Shown: positions 27,952 through 37,671 of the stretch, in pieces
Layout: each line of letters begins with the position of its first letter
Position numbering within the stretch: position 1 is the first letter of the stretch
NCBI RefSeq assembly: GCF_002215495.1
Contig: NZ_CP021378.1
Coordinates: 2,976,764-3,040,763 of the forward strand
Length of the DNA stretch: 64,000 nucleotides
Direction of reading: 5' to 3'
Origin: Porphyrobacter sp. CACIAM 03H1
GTDB lineage: Bacteria; Pseudomonadota; Alphaproteobacteria; Sphingomonadales; Sphingomonadaceae
Notes under the pieces: generated by a model
Seen by the model: the letters and a program-made list of their open reading frames with translations, nothing else
Told to the model about the DNA's origin: nothing
Database searches by the model: none
Made by a program: the position numbers and the translations under genes

Positions 27952-28462
27952 GATCCTCACCCGTTCGGCCACCGCGCGCCGCCTTGTGCTGCTTGCAGGC
28001 CTTGGCGCAGGTGCGCTCGCGGTCACGGCGCTCGGTGCCTTTGGCAAGGGCCATGCGCTGATGATCAATGCGAGCCCGAGCCTGCCCTATTGGGCACTCT
28101 GGACCACAAAAGGCGCGGTCCCGCAGCGCGGCGACATCATCCTGTTCGTCCCGCCGCCTTCGCCGCTGCTCCAAGCGCATTTTGGCAAGGAGCCGAAGCC
28201 CTTCGGCAAGATGGTGAGCGGCATGCCCGGCGATGACGTAACCCGCAAGGACCGCGCATTCTTCGTCAACGGACACCTCGTGGCGACGGCCAAACCGGTG
28301 AGCCGCCGCGGCGAGGCGCTCGCGCTGGGCCCAACCGGAACAGTGCCGAAGGGCTGCTATTTCGTCACCACGCCGCACAAGGACAGCTTCGACAGCCGCT
28401 ATGCGGCGATCGGATGGGTCTGCAAATCACGCATCCTCGGGGTCGGGAGGCCGATCCTGTGA
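27938..28462 (+). CDS. traF: TraF-type S26 signal peptidase
   Basis: A 174-aa membrane-anchored serine peptidase. The catalytic Ser is S46 in MINASPSLPYW and the general-base Lys is K91 in PFGKMVSGMPGDDV, the S26 dyad; later motifs GCYFVTTPHKDSFDSRY and GWV match too. Equivalents (RP4 TraF type) mature conjugative pilins. F plasmid has no such gene in its operon, using host LepB instead. It shares its symbol with the unrelated F-type TraF at 32582. It overlaps traW by 4 bp. Confidence 0.88.
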   Translation: MRSPEILTRSATARRLVLLAGLGAGALAVTALGAFGKGHALMINASPSLPYWALWTTKGAVPQRGDIILFVPPPSPLLQAHFGKEPKPFGKMVSGMPGDDVTRKDRAFFVNGHLVATAKPVSRRGEALALGPTGTVPKGCYFVTTPHKDSFDSRYAAIGWVCKSRILGVGRPIL

Positions 28463-29097
28463 AGGCGCTTCTCTCTTCCGCCGCGCTATGCCTTGCCTGC
28501 AGCGTGCCTGCTGCCGCGCGCGACTATGGCCAGCACGGCACGCTCTGGCCCGTCATCGAGCCCGATCTCCTTACCCAGATCGAAGCGCGGCTGACCCACC
28601 TTGAAAAGAGCGGCGATACCGCGCGGCTCAATGAGCAATTGAAGCAACGCACGATCGCGCGGGTCAATCGTCCCGAGCCGGTCGCGGGCATCACCAACGC
28701 CGTGACGGCCAGGAGCTGGGACTTCGATCCGACGATCAGCGCCGACCGGGACATCGCTGACGAGAAGGGCCGCATCATCATTGCGGCCGGCACGCGGGTC
28801 AATCCGCTCGACACTGTGCGCCTGCGCAGCTCGCTGGTGTTTCTCGACGGCGACGACCCGGCGCAGATCGTCTGGGCGAGCCAGCGCTATGGGACCACAT
28901 CGGCCAAGTTCATTCTGGTGCGCGGCGCGCCTCTCGCACTGATGAAAGCCCGCCAGCGCCGCTTCTATTTCGACCAGGGCGGGACGCTCGTGAAGCACTT
29001 CGGTATCCACACGGTACCCGCCGTGGTCGAGCAGCAGGGCCGCGTGCTGCGCGTCAGCGAGGTTCCTCTAAAACCTCGGGAGCGCAAGCCATCATGA
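28459..29097 (+). CDS. traW: TraW, pilus assembly protein
   Basis: A 212-aa exported protein with a signal peptide ending near VPAAA-RDYG. The TraW sequence DYGQHGTLWPVIEPDLLTQIEARL near the mature N-terminus and the C-terminal RFYFDQGGTLVKHFGIHTVPAVVEQQG are diagnostic. The start is GTG 28459, overlapping the previous stop (TGA inside GTGA). TraW works with TrbC in F pilus assembly in the periplasm. The C-terminal fold is thioredoxin-like. Confidence 0.92.
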   Translation: MKALLSSAALCLACSVPAAARDYGQHGTLWPVIEPDLLTQIEARLTHLEKSGDTARLNEQLKQRTIARVNRPEPVAGITNAVTARSWDFDPTISADRDIADEKGRIIIAAGTRVNPLDTVRLRSSLVFLDGDDPAQIVWASQRYGTTSAKFILVRGAPLALMKARQRRFYFDQGGTLVKHFGIHTVPAVVEQQGRVLRVSEVPLKPRERKPS

Positions 29098-30110
29098 CCC
29101 GGAGAAATCGTTTCCTGACGTGGATTTGCAGCGCGCTCCTGATGCTGGGCCTCGGCGCGCCGGCGCGCGCCGATGCAGGTCCGGGCAAGTGCACGGGCAA
29201 GTTCGTGAACCCTATCACCGACATCTGCTGGTCGTGCCTGTTCCCAATCTCGGTTGGCAGCCTCAAGATCTGGCCATCGAACCGTCCGGACCCCGACAAC
29301 CCGGATCTTCCGGTCTGCCTGTGCGGTATCCGGCCCGGGATCGCGATGGGCTTCTGGGAGCCGGTGCGACTTGCCGATGTCAGCATGAAGCCGTGGTGCT
29401 TCGTCAATTTGGGCGGGATGAAGATCGATCCCGGCTTCGATATCGGCTTCAAGACCATAGCCGGGCCTTCGGCGGTGGGCGGCGCTACCCAGTACCATTC
29501 GCAGTGGCATGTCCACTGGTACGCCTACCCGCTGATCTACTGGATGGAGCTCGTCGCCGATTTCCTGTGCCTTGAGGCAGGCTCGGTCGACATTCTCTAT
29601 GTGAGCGAGATCGATCCGCTGTGGCAGGACAGCGAGCTCACCGCGATCATCAATCCCGAAAGCGTGCTCTTCGCCAACCCGCTGGCACTGGCCGCCTGCG
29701 CCGCCGACTGCGTCGCTGCGACGTCAAAGCTACCAAGCGATGATCTGTTCTGGTGCGCCGGGTGCCAGGGCACGATGTATCCCTTGAATGGCAATGTCTC
29801 GGCGACGATCGGCCATGTCCAGGCCTCGCGCCTTGCCCTGTCGCGCTTCTCCTACAAGCTGCACCGCCAGCTCGTCGCCTGGGGCACGATGGGCAGCAAG
29901 GGACTGTGCGGCAAGTACCTCATGCCGGTGATGAGGAAGCAGCAATACCGCTTCCAGGCCACCAACCCCAATCCGCAGACCAAGGGCCGCTATGCCTGCG
30001 CGCCGATCGGGGCCTCCACCACCTTCATGTCAGCAGGACAGGTCTATCCCGCCATTGGCGAGGACATGGGCTACCTGGTCTGGCGCAAACGGAATTGCTG
30101 CGCGCTATGA
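29094..30110 (+). CDS. traU: TraU, mating-pair/DNA-transfer protein
   Basis: A 338-aa exported protein with signal peptide (residues 1-28) and many Cys residues (KCTGKFVNPITDICWSCLFP; PVCLCG; AACAADC; CAGCQGTMYP; RNCCAL). The family motif DICWSCLFPISVG is present. TraU is needed for DNA transfer rather than pilus formation in F. Disulfides are presumably handled by the DsbC-like protein of the same operon. It overlaps traW and trbC by 4 bp each. Confidence 0.93.
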   Translation: MTRRNRFLTWICSALLMLGLGAPARADAGPGKCTGKFVNPITDICWSCLFPISVGSLKIWPSNRPDPDNPDLPVCLCGIRPGIAMGFWEPVRLADVSMKPWCFVNLGGMKIDPGFDIGFKTIAGPSAVGGATQYHSQWHVHWYAYPLIYWMELVADFLCLEAGSVDILYVSEIDPLWQDSELTAIINPESVLFANPLALAACAADCVAATSKLPSDDLFWCAGCQGTMYPLNGNVSATIGHVQASRLALSRFSYKLHRQLVAWGTMGSKGLCGKYLMPVMRKQQYRFQATNPNPQTKGRYACAPIGASTTFMSAGQVYPAIGEDMGYLVWRKRNCCAL

Positions 30111-30871
30111 AGAAGCCCTTTCATCTTGCTGTATTCGCGAGCCTCGTAAGCCTCGCAGCTATTGCCGGTGCCGCCGCACAGTCGATCGAGCCCGAGCTCG
30201 ATCTCGCTGCCATTCGCGCGAGGGCTCAGACCAATGCGGGCGAGACAGAGGCGCTGGCTGCCACTGCGCGGGAGCGGGCCAAGGCCCTTATGGAAGAGGC
30301 CGATGCCAATGCGCGGGCGGCTAAGGCGCATGGCCAGAACTACACGAAGGCGGCAAGAGCGGCGGCAAAGCCACCCTCGCAGGACATCTTCGATTTCGAT
30401 CGGATGGTGGTCGATGCCGGGACAATGGCGACCAGCGAACTCGGCAAAGCGCCGCGCTTTATTGCCTTCGCGTCGCTGTCGATGCCGCCGACTGCTCTCA
30501 AACAGATGATCCGCGACGTGAATGCTGCTGGCGGGGTCGTCGCGCTGCGCGGGTTTCCGCAGGGCAGCGCCAAGGCCTTCACCGAGGCGCTCGGCAAGCT
30601 CGCGCTCGATCAGGACGCGCTGGGACAGGTGGGGATCGACCCCCGCCTGTTCCGCGCCTTCAATGTGACCGCTGTCCCGACCTATGTGGTCGCGAGCAGC
30701 GACTTTGACCTGTGCGACGGGTTCGACTGCCAGACGACGGTCCCGCCGCATGATCGCATCAGCGGCAATGTGAAACCGGCCTTCGCGCTCGAAACCATCG
30801 CGCGGGGACAAGGCCCGGCTGCGCGCATCGCTTCCCAATATCTTGGCCGCCTTGAAAGGACCGGACCATGA
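30107..30871 (+). CDS. trbC: TrbC, pilus assembly protein
   Basis: A 254-aa exported protein. Signal peptide ending AAAQS, then a charged helical region (residues 27-85) and a thioredoxin-fold domain (RFIAFASLSMPPTALKQMIRDVNAAGGVVALRGFP .. FNVTAVPTYVVA) typical of type-F TrbC. In F, TrbC acts with TraW. Both cysteines near the end (CDGFDCQTT) may form a disulfide. It overlaps TraU and TraN by 4 bp. Confidence 0.9.
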   Translation: MKKPFHLAVFASLVSLAAIAGAAAQSIEPELDLAAIRARAQTNAGETEALAATARERAKALMEEADANARAAKAHGQNYTKAARAAAKPPSQDIFDFDRMVVDAGTMATSELGKAPRFIAFASLSMPPTALKQMIRDVNAAGGVVALRGFPQGSAKAFTEALGKLALDQDALGQVGIDPRLFRAFNVTAVPTYVVASSDFDLCDGFDCQTTVPPHDRISGNVKPAFALETIARGQGPAARIASQYLGRLERTGP

Positions 30872-32601
30872 TGCGCAGGCTCCTCATCATTCCCGCTGTC
30901 CTCATCGCGTGCCTTGCACCCACCGCACAGGCCCAGACTACGCCTCAGGGCACCAGCACCACCGAGGCGGCCAAGGCCGAGGGCAAGGCATTCGGGCGCG
31001 AGCAGGCTGGTGCTGCACAAAGCGCGGCGACCACGCGCCCCGATGCTGACCGGATCCCGAACTTCAGCAGCGCGCCGTCCGAAGCCCTCTATTTCGATGA
31101 TCCGGCGCGCATGGAGCGCGACGCGGCAAGCCAGGCGAATGCCAACACCGGCTATCGCACCATGCGCGATTCCATGGAGCGACGCGCGCGCTTCACGCCC
31201 GAGGACCTCGAAGCTGTTGTTGCCCACAGCGGGCAGATCAGTGCCGACCCGCTCGCCTTTACCAGCGGCATGAGCGTCAGCGGCTCGCAGGGCCGCTGCG
31301 TCCCGCTGCCCCCTGGCGGCGGAACGGGCGCGCGCTACATGGCAACCTGCAATGTCGGCTACACGGCAAGCGAAGAGGCGCGCAGTTGTGCGATCCCGCT
31401 CAACGTCGCGGTCGAGACAGAGACCCGCTACATCTATTGGTGCAGCGAATTCGGTTCGGGCTTTGAGGAAGATTGCACACGGTTTCATGCGGCGAGCTGC
31501 GAGCGGACGGGCTGGATTGACGGGCCGTGCTTGCAGTGGGCCAATTTCGGCGGCCGCGAGTTCTGTGCTGAACCGGGCTCACCGATCAGCGTGATGTCCT
31601 GCCCTGCCCCGGTTCAGGGCGCCCCGCTCCAGGATACCGTCATCGTGCGGAACGTGAGCACCAACCGTGACGAGGCGCAGTGCTCAGGTCTCGCAACGGA
31701 CGGAAACTGCCGCCAGACCAGCGAAACCTGCACTGACAGCGATCCGGTCACCCGGATCATCGATGGCGTTGCCGTGACACAGCCCTGCTGGGCGTGGGAG
31801 CGGCAGTTCACCTGCGCTCAATTCGTCGAAGCGCAGGATTGCAGTGCACTCGAAGCAACGCCCGGCTGCAGACTTGTCGGCGAGGAATGCCTGTCGGGCG
31901 AGCCCTGTCGCACCTGGGAGCGGGTCTATGATTGCCCGGTTCCCGATCAGCCCGGCAGCCCCAACCAGTTCATCTGTGACGGCGATGTCTATTGCATCGA
32001 CGGCTCATGCGAGACGATCGAGCGCGAGGCGAACGACGAGTTCAAGGATGCCGTTGTTGCCCTCAATGCCATGGACCAGGCCCGCCGCGAGTTCGATCCC
32101 GACACGCTCACCCTGTTCAAGGGAACCCGCAACACCTGCTCCTCCAAGGTCTTCGGCGTGCTCAATTGCTGCAAGGGCAAGGGTTTTCCGCTGATCCCCG
32201 GTATCCAGCTGCTTGTGAGCCTTGGCTGCAGCCGCGAGGAAATGCTGCTGCACGAGCGCGATGCCAAGGGCCTGTGCGCGTACGTCGGCACCTATTGCTC
32301 GGACAGCTTTCTCGGCGTCTGCCTGACCAAGAAGAAGGCCTATTGCTGTTTTGAATCCAAGCTCTCGCGGATCCTGCAGGAGCAAGGGCGCAGGCAGCTG
32401 AACAAGCCGTGGGGCAAACCCAAGACCGAGCAATGCCGCGGCTTCACGCTCGACGAGTTTTCCCGGCTCGACCTCAGCCAGATGGACTTCGGCGAGGTCT
32501 ATGCCGAGTTCACCGAGGCTGCTCGCCTTCCCGACGATCTTACGGCAGCCAGCGATCTCCAGCAGAAAATCGAGGACTACTATGCCCGTGCCAGCAACTA
32601 G
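30868..32601 (+). CDS. traN: TraN, mating-pair stabilisation protein
   Basis: A 577-aa outer-membrane protein rich in cysteine; I count about 32 Cys after the signal peptide. TraN stabilises contact between mating cells. Characteristic segments are the CxxW/ExCxxG repeats in the centre (TQPCWAWERQFTC, GEPCRTWERVYDC) and the C-terminal ..VFGVLNCCKGKGFP .. LCAYVGTYCSDSFLGVCLTKKKAYCCF. Disulfide formation should depend on DsbC. It overlaps trbC by 4 bp and the F-type traF by 20 bp. Confidence 0.92.
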   Translation: MMRRLLIIPAVLIACLAPTAQAQTTPQGTSTTEAAKAEGKAFGREQAGAAQSAATTRPDADRIPNFSSAPSEALYFDDPARMERDAASQANANTGYRTMRDSMERRARFTPEDLEAVVAHSGQISADPLAFTSGMSVSGSQGRCVPLPPGGGTGARYMATCNVGYTASEEARSCAIPLNVAVETETRYIYWCSEFGSGFEEDCTRFHAASCERTGWIDGPCLQWANFGGREFCAEPGSPISVMSCPAPVQGAPLQDTVIVRNVSTNRDEAQCSGLATDGNCRQTSETCTDSDPVTRIIDGVAVTQPCWAWERQFTCAQFVEAQDCSALEATPGCRLVGEECLSGEPCRTWERVYDCPVPDQPGSPNQFICDGDVYCIDGSCETIEREANDEFKDAVVALNAMDQARREFDPDTLTLFKGTRNTCSSKVFGVLNCCKGKGFPLIPGIQLLVSLGCSREEMLLHERDAKGLCAYVGTYCSDSFLGVCLTKKKAYCCFESKLSRILQEQGRRQLNKPWGKPKTEQCRGFTLDEFSRLDLSQMDFGEVYAEFTEAARLPDDLTAASDLQQKIEDYYARASN

Positions 32602-33412
32602 GGCCGCCTTGCGGCCGCTCGCCACTTGCATTGCCCTTCTTGCCGCCGCCGCGGCGACGCCGCTGCGGGCCGCAGAACCGCCAGTCGTGGAGACCGGAGA
32701 GCAGCAGGACAGCTTCTACTGCCAGGAGCGCAAGCTCGGCTACTGGTTCTACTGCGCCCGGCCCAAGCCCGAAAAGCCCCAGGCGGAAAACCCGCAGCAA
32801 CCGGAAAGTGCGACCGAACAGCTCGATGCTGTGACCGCAACCTTGCGGGAGCTCAAGGCCAGGGCGATCCTCGAGCCCACCCCGGCCAATGTGACCGCGT
32901 ATATCCGTTTCCAGCGCGAGCAGCTCGACCGGGCATCGCTGTTCAGCGATGTCTGGCAGCGCGCGATCTGGCAGGATCCCGACCTCGACTACACGCTGCA
33001 GCGCCCGGTCTCGACGCTCGGCAAGCGCCAGTGGCAGGATGATCGCAGCGCGGAGCGCGATGCGGCGATGGCCCGGCTCTCGCAGCGCTACGGGCTGTTC
33101 TACTTCTTCGCGCAGAGCTGCGGCGCCTGTGAGGTCATGTCACCGATCGTTCAGGGCGTGTCATCGCGCTGGCGCATCACGGTGCGGGCGATCTCGACCG
33201 ATGGCGGTCCGTCGCGCCATTTCCCCGGATACACCGTCGAGACCAATCAGCGCACGCGGCTCGGGCTCGAGCCGAAGATCACCCCGGCGGTTGTGCTGTG
33301 GGATGCGCTCAAGAACCGTCCCATCCCGATCGGCTACGGCGTGATGAGCGCCGATGAGCTTCAGGACCGCATCTATCTCCTCACATCGAAGGAAGCTGGC
33401 CGTGACTACTGA
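32582..33412 (+). CDS. traF: TraF (F-type), pilus assembly protein with CXXC
   Basis: A 276-aa exported protein with signal peptide (to about residue 31). The thioredoxin-like C-terminal domain carries C180-G-A-C183 in FFAQSCGACEVM. TraF of the F plasmid lacks a CXXC and pairs with TrbB, which has one; here the CXXC is in TraF and no TrbB is present. The N-terminal SFYCQERKLGYWFYC motif is also family-typical. The start at 32582 lies inside the end of traN; it is the ATG nearest the signal peptide. Confidence 0.88.
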   Translation: MPVPATRAALRPLATCIALLAAAAATPLRAAEPPVVETGEQQDSFYCQERKLGYWFYCARPKPEKPQAENPQQPESATEQLDAVTATLRELKARAILEPTPANVTAYIRFQREQLDRASLFSDVWQRAIWQDPDLDYTLQRPVSTLGKRQWQDDRSAERDAAMARLSQRYGLFYFFAQSCGACEVMSPIVQGVSSRWRITVRAISTDGGPSRHFPGYTVETNQRTRLGLEPKITPAVVLWDALKNRPIPIGYGVMSADELQDRIYLLTSKEAGRDY

Positions 33413-34913
33413 AACCTCGCGCCAACCAAACGGCCCCGAGCCGTCACATCAGCGCGTCACCCCAAGGCATGGGGTGAAGGCCAAGGCTCTTGCCGCACTG
33501 CTCGCCGTCACCCTCCCCCTCACCAGCACATCTGCCGATGTCGGAAGCTCGATGGACGCATTCCTCGATGATGTCGGCGGGGCGTCCAACGTCACGGGCC
33601 CCACTGCATTCGAGGGTCAGTCAGCAGGCTACTACAGCCTCGGCAATGTCTGGACGCGCTTCCCCCAGAAGACGACAAACATTGCCAACCTGCAATTGCC
33701 GCGCGCGCGTGCCGGCTGCGGCGGCATCGACATATTTGCCGGCTCCTTCAGCTTTATCAATGCCAGCGAGATCGTGGCGATGATGAAGGCAGTTGCCAAC
33801 AACGCGGTCGGGTTCGCCTTCAGCCTCGCGATCGACACTGTCTGCCCCGAGTGCTCGAAAATCATGCAGGAGTTTGCCCAAAAGGCGCAGCTCATGAACA
33901 ACCTCAACATCAACTCCTGCGAAATGGCGCAGGGCCTGGTGGGCGGGATATGGCCGAAGGGCGACCTCGCTGACAAGGCGATCTGCGAGGCGATCGGGAA
34001 CTCGGAAGGCATCTTCACCGACTATGCCGCAGCCAAGCATGGCTGCGGCACCAGGGGCCAGCGGGCGAGCACCACGGCGCAGGGTTCGGGCAAGTACGAC
34101 GACGTCAATCCGGGCGTCGCCAGAAACTACACCTGGACGATCCTCAAGAAGTCGGCCTTCTTCTCGCCCGGAGGCAACTTCGACCGAGAACTCGCTGAAT
34201 ATGCGATGACGCTGCTCGGCACGATCATCTACATCCCGCCCACCGACGATCAGCCAGGCAAGTTCGTGCCGATCGCTGGCGATGCCTCCTCGACCCTCGT
34301 CACCTCGCTACTCGACGGCGCGCCGGGTGCCGGTGGCGGCAGCAATGTGCTCATCTACGACTGCGACGAGCCCGACAAATGCCTCGACCCCGGCTTCAAG
34401 CCATTGAGCCTGCCGGCTTCCAAGGCCCTGCGCCCACGCGTCGCGGCACTCATCGCCGGGATGGTGGACGCGATCCGCGAAGACACCCCGATCACCGAGG
34501 CGCAGAAGGAGCTGCTGCAGGTCGCATCAATCCCGCTCTACAAGATCCTGACCGTGCAGGCGGCCTATGGTCGCGGCATGCCGACTGACGACCGCGAGAC
34601 GCTCGCCGAGATCGCCAGTGTCGATCTGCTGTTCGCGGTGCTCGACCGGATCGTGAGTGAATCCGGCCGCTCAATGTCGAGCTTTATCGGTGCCGACGAA
34701 GCCAAGATCGCGATGTGGCAAGGCCAGGTCAATGTCGTGCGGCAGGCGCTGGCAGACCGGCAGGCCAACACGCACCTCAAGGTCGGGGCGATCATGCAGA
34801 TCATCGAGAAGACCGCCTTCATCGAGAATGTGCTCGCCGCCTCGATGTCGCCCGGCATGTCGGCTTCGCTCGACTGGTCGCGCGGTGTGCAGTCGCGCGC
34901 GCTCTCCCAGTAA
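33402..34913 (+). CDS. traH: TraH, pilus assembly protein
   Basis: A 503-aa exported protein. After a GTG start (33402, overlapping the traF stop), a signal segment ends near STSADVG. Family motifs are MDAFLDDVGGASNVTGP, GGIDIFAGSFSFINASEIVAMMKAVANNA, PECSKIMQEFAQKAQLMNNLNINSCEMAQ. A C-terminal helical/coiled region follows. TraH is a periplasmic/outer-membrane protein required for F pilus assembly and retraction. A 45-bp gap precedes traG. Confidence 0.93.
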   Translation: MTTETSRQPNGPEPSHQRVTPRHGVKAKALAALLAVTLPLTSTSADVGSSMDAFLDDVGGASNVTGPTAFEGQSAGYYSLGNVWTRFPQKTTNIANLQLPRARAGCGGIDIFAGSFSFINASEIVAMMKAVANNAVGFAFSLAIDTVCPECSKIMQEFAQKAQLMNNLNINSCEMAQGLVGGIWPKGDLADKAICEAIGNSEGIFTDYAAAKHGCGTRGQRASTTAQGSGKYDDVNPGVARNYTWTILKKSAFFSPGGNFDRELAEYAMTLLGTIIYIPPTDDQPGKFVPIAGDASSTLVTSLLDGAPGAGGGSNVLIYDCDEPDKCLDPGFKPLSLPASKALRPRVAALIAGMVDAIREDTPITEAQKELLQVASIPLYKILTVQAAYGRGMPTDDRETLAEIASVDLLFAVLDRIVSESGRSMSSFIGADEAKIAMWQGQVNVVRQALADRQANTHLKVGAIMQIIEKTAFIENVLAASMSPGMSASLDWSRGVQSRALSQ

Positions 34914-34958
34914 TCCCCACACCCAGCCGCAAGGCCGCCTCGCGAGGAGCGCAGCACC

Positions 34959-37661
34959 ATGGTCGAGATTTTCACGGTTGGCGGCGGCGATTACCTCGTC
35001 AACGTCTTTCAGGCGGTGGCGGCATGGACCGGCAATGGCGGCTACAAGAGCCTGCTTCAGGTCGTGATGGTCATGGGCCTTGCCCTGTCAGCGATCACAC
35101 TGGCGTTCAATCAGGACTGGCGCGCCTGGATCAACTGGTTCCTTGGCGCAACGCTGATCTATTCGTGCCTGATGGTGCCGCGGCTTGATGTGCGCGTCAC
35201 CGACCGGATCAACCCAGGTCTTGCACCAGCCACTGTCAGCAATGTGCCGCTCGGCCTTGCGCTGATGGCGAGCTTCACCAGCCAGGTCGGCGACTACCTC
35301 ACAGGGTCGGCCGAGGTCGTGTTCGCCTTGCCCGGTGATCTCAACTACTCGAAGAACGGGATGATCTACGGCGCGCGGCTCTATGATGCGACGCGCTCGC
35401 TGCGCATCTCCGACCCGGAATTCGCGGCCAACCTCGATGAGCATTTCCGGCAATGCGTCTTTTACGACGTGCTGCTCGGCCGCTATTCGATGAAGGAACT
35501 GGCCGAGAGCGGCGACATCTGGTCGACGATCGCGCCGGGCAGTCAGGCGCGCGCGCAGCGCTTTCTCACCCGTGATGCGGGTACAGGCGCGGTGACCGCC
35601 AACATCGTCACCTGCCGCGAGGCTTATGGCGCGCTCAATGCCCAGTGGGCGAACCTCGTCGACAGCATGGGCATGGTGTTCGGACGTCAGCTCTACCCCA
35701 ACCAGACGACGACCCTTGCCAAGGCCAAGCTGTTTGCCGATTTGCCGGTTGCGTACCAGTACCTGACCGGGGTCTCGGCGAGCGCCACGGATATCTTCAA
35801 GCAGACGCTCACCATCAACGCGATGAGCCAGGCTATGCATTCGATGTCGGCGAGCAGCGGTGCCGGTAACGTCGATGTCTATGCCCAGACCCGCGCCGAC
35901 ATCCAGACCGAGCGGACCTATGGGTCGATTGCCAGCAATGCCATGAAGTGGGTGCCGCTGCTCAACATCGTGCTCACGGTGCTGTTCTACGCCCTGTTCC
36001 CCGTACTCTTCCCCCTCTTCCTGATGCCGAAGACCGGACCGATAGCCTTGAAGGGCTACATAACCGGCTTCTTCTACCTTGCCGCCTGGGGTCCGCTGTT
36101 CGTGATCCTCCATATGATGCTGATGGTCAAAGGCGCGGCCGACATGACGGCGGCGACGGGCGCGAACGGCATCAGCCTCGCAAGCTTCACCGGCATGGCC
36201 GACGTCAACAGCGATATCGGACTTCTGGCTGGATATCTCATCGCCTCGGTCCCGTTCCTCGCCGGCGGCGTGGCCAAGGGAGCGTTGGCAATCTCGCACC
36301 ATGCGACGAGCTACCTCAATCCGAGCCAGAACGCGGCGGAAGAGGCGGCACGAGAGGCGAGCACCGGCAACGTCTCGCTCGGCAACACCAGCTTCGAAAA
36401 CTCGAGCGTGCTAACCCGCCAGTTCGCGCAAGGGACGGTGGCGCCGAGCTTCACCTACGGTGCGCCGCAGACTCGCACGGTCAGCGATAGCGGCTCGGTG
36501 ACCACGAGCTTCGGGCAGGCAAGCTACGATCAGCTCCCGAATTCGAGCTTTCCCTTCACCCCGACGCTCGGACAGGAATTCACGTCGCGGCTGTCGACCA
36601 TGGCGTCGCAGGCTCGTGCCAACAGCGAGACCTACGCCAACGTTGCCGCGGAATCGACAAGCAGCGCGGTAAGCAGGTTTCGCGAGCTCCGAGACCAGTT
36701 CAGCAAGGGCAATTCCTTCGAGAGCGCCAGCGGCACCTCGAACTCCGACAGCATCCAGACTGCTTTCAGCGAAGTCGATCAAGCTTCAACCAACCTGCAG
36801 CGGCAGTTCGGGCTATCGCGCAGGGCAGCTGATGATATCTCGACTGCATGGTTCCTTGGCGGCGAGGCCGGTGCGAATGCTGGCCTGACGAATGGAGTGG
36901 CGTCGGCTAAGGTGGGATTGAAAGGTGGAGGTACAAAGACTTGGACCGACAGTGACATCGGCATTGCTTCGGAAGACCGTTCTCGGATCTTCGGGAGCCT
37001 GTCTCAAATGTCGGATACCAGAAACTGGTCGAACACGCGCGACGGCTTCGTCCGCTCGGTCAGCACCTCGTCAAGCTCATCAGTCTCGAGCACCGCAAGC
37101 GGCTTGAATGCCTCTCTGACAGAGGCGCAAAGCTACACTGTTGAAGCACGACAGGCTGAGGAGCTTGCCAATCGCCTCGAAAACCAGGCGTCATTCTTCG
37201 AAGGCGATAGCGCAGCCGGCAACCTCAACCTATCGCAAGCCTATAGAGACTGGGGTTTAGCCGAGATCGAGGGCAATCGCGACTTCTACGGCTCCGCGCG
37301 GTTCGACGACATCGCTTTCCAGCTCAGCCTGGAAGGCCAAGCACTGCAGGGCAAATTCATCGAAAGCTACGCCGAGCAACTTCGGGACGGGATCGAAGAT
37401 CGCCTTATGCTACCCGCAAGTCAGCCCGTTTCTCGGCCTTCGGTCACTGCTCCAAGCTCAGTGCGCGGGCGCGCACAGATTGGCGGAGGAGCTCCAGTTG
37501 AGGTCCCTAAGGTCGATACCGGTACCATTAAGGATGAGGTACAGCGCGCTCAGGCTGGCGGTCGCCAGACGACAGGCGGCTCAAGATCGCGCCTGGACGC
37601 TGTCACCAAGGGCGCCAAGGGCGCGAGTGCGGAAGCAGCAGACGATGTGAAGGAGTGGTAA
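34959..37661 (+). CDS. traG: TraG, mating-pair stabilisation / entry-exclusion partner
   Basis: A 900-aa inner-membrane protein. The N-terminal domain (MVEIFTVGGGDYLVNVFQAVAAWTGNGGYKS) and several transmembrane helices (about residues 30-65, 330-440) match TraG_N. The C-terminal half is long, polar and Ser/Gln/Ala-rich (e.g. SVSTSSSSSVSSTASG), resembling the periplasmic TraG* region. In F and SXT systems TraG is needed for mating-pair stabilisation, and its C-terminus is recognised by entry-exclusion proteins. The last 900 bp have visibly lower GC than the N-terminal half. It ends the T4SS operon. Confidence 0.9.
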   Translation: MVEIFTVGGGDYLVNVFQAVAAWTGNGGYKSLLQVVMVMGLALSAITLAFNQDWRAWINWFLGATLIYSCLMVPRLDVRVTDRINPGLAPATVSNVPLGLALMASFTSQVGDYLTGSAEVVFALPGDLNYSKNGMIYGARLYDATRSLRISDPEFAANLDEHFRQCVFYDVLLGRYSMKELAESGDIWSTIAPGSQARAQRFLTRDAGTGAVTANIVTCREAYGALNAQWANLVDSMGMVFGRQLYPNQTTTLAKAKLFADLPVAYQYLTGVSASATDIFKQTLTINAMSQAMHSMSASSGAGNVDVYAQTRADIQTERTYGSIASNAMKWVPLLNIVLTVLFYALFPVLFPLFLMPKTGPIALKGYITGFFYLAAWGPLFVILHMMLMVKGAADMTAATGANGISLASFTGMADVNSDIGLLAGYLIASVPFLAGGVAKGALAISHHATSYLNPSQNAAEEAAREASTGNVSLGNTSFENSSVLTRQFAQGTVAPSFTYGAPQTRTVSDSGSVTTSFGQASYDQLPNSSFPFTPTLGQEFTSRLSTMASQARANSETYANVAAESTSSAVSRFRELRDQFSKGNSFESASGTSNSDSIQTAFSEVDQASTNLQRQFGLSRRAADDISTAWFLGGEAGANAGLTNGVASAKVGLKGGGTKTWTDSDIGIASEDRSRIFGSLSQMSDTRNWSNTRDGFVRSVSTSSSSSVSSTASGLNASLTEAQSYTVEARQAEELANRLENQASFFEGDSAAGNLNLSQAYRDWGLAEIEGNRDFYGSARFDDIAFQLSLEGQALQGKFIESYAEQLRDGIEDRLMLPASQPVSRPSVTAPSSVRGRAQIGGGAPVEVPKVDTGTIKDEVQRAQAGGRQTTGGSRSRLDAVTKGAKGASAEAADDVKEW

Positions 37662-37671
37662 CTTTCTGAGA

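Noticed and set aside
35088..36302. 404-aa open frame on the minus strand
   Set aside because: Antisense to traG; low complexity and no domain.
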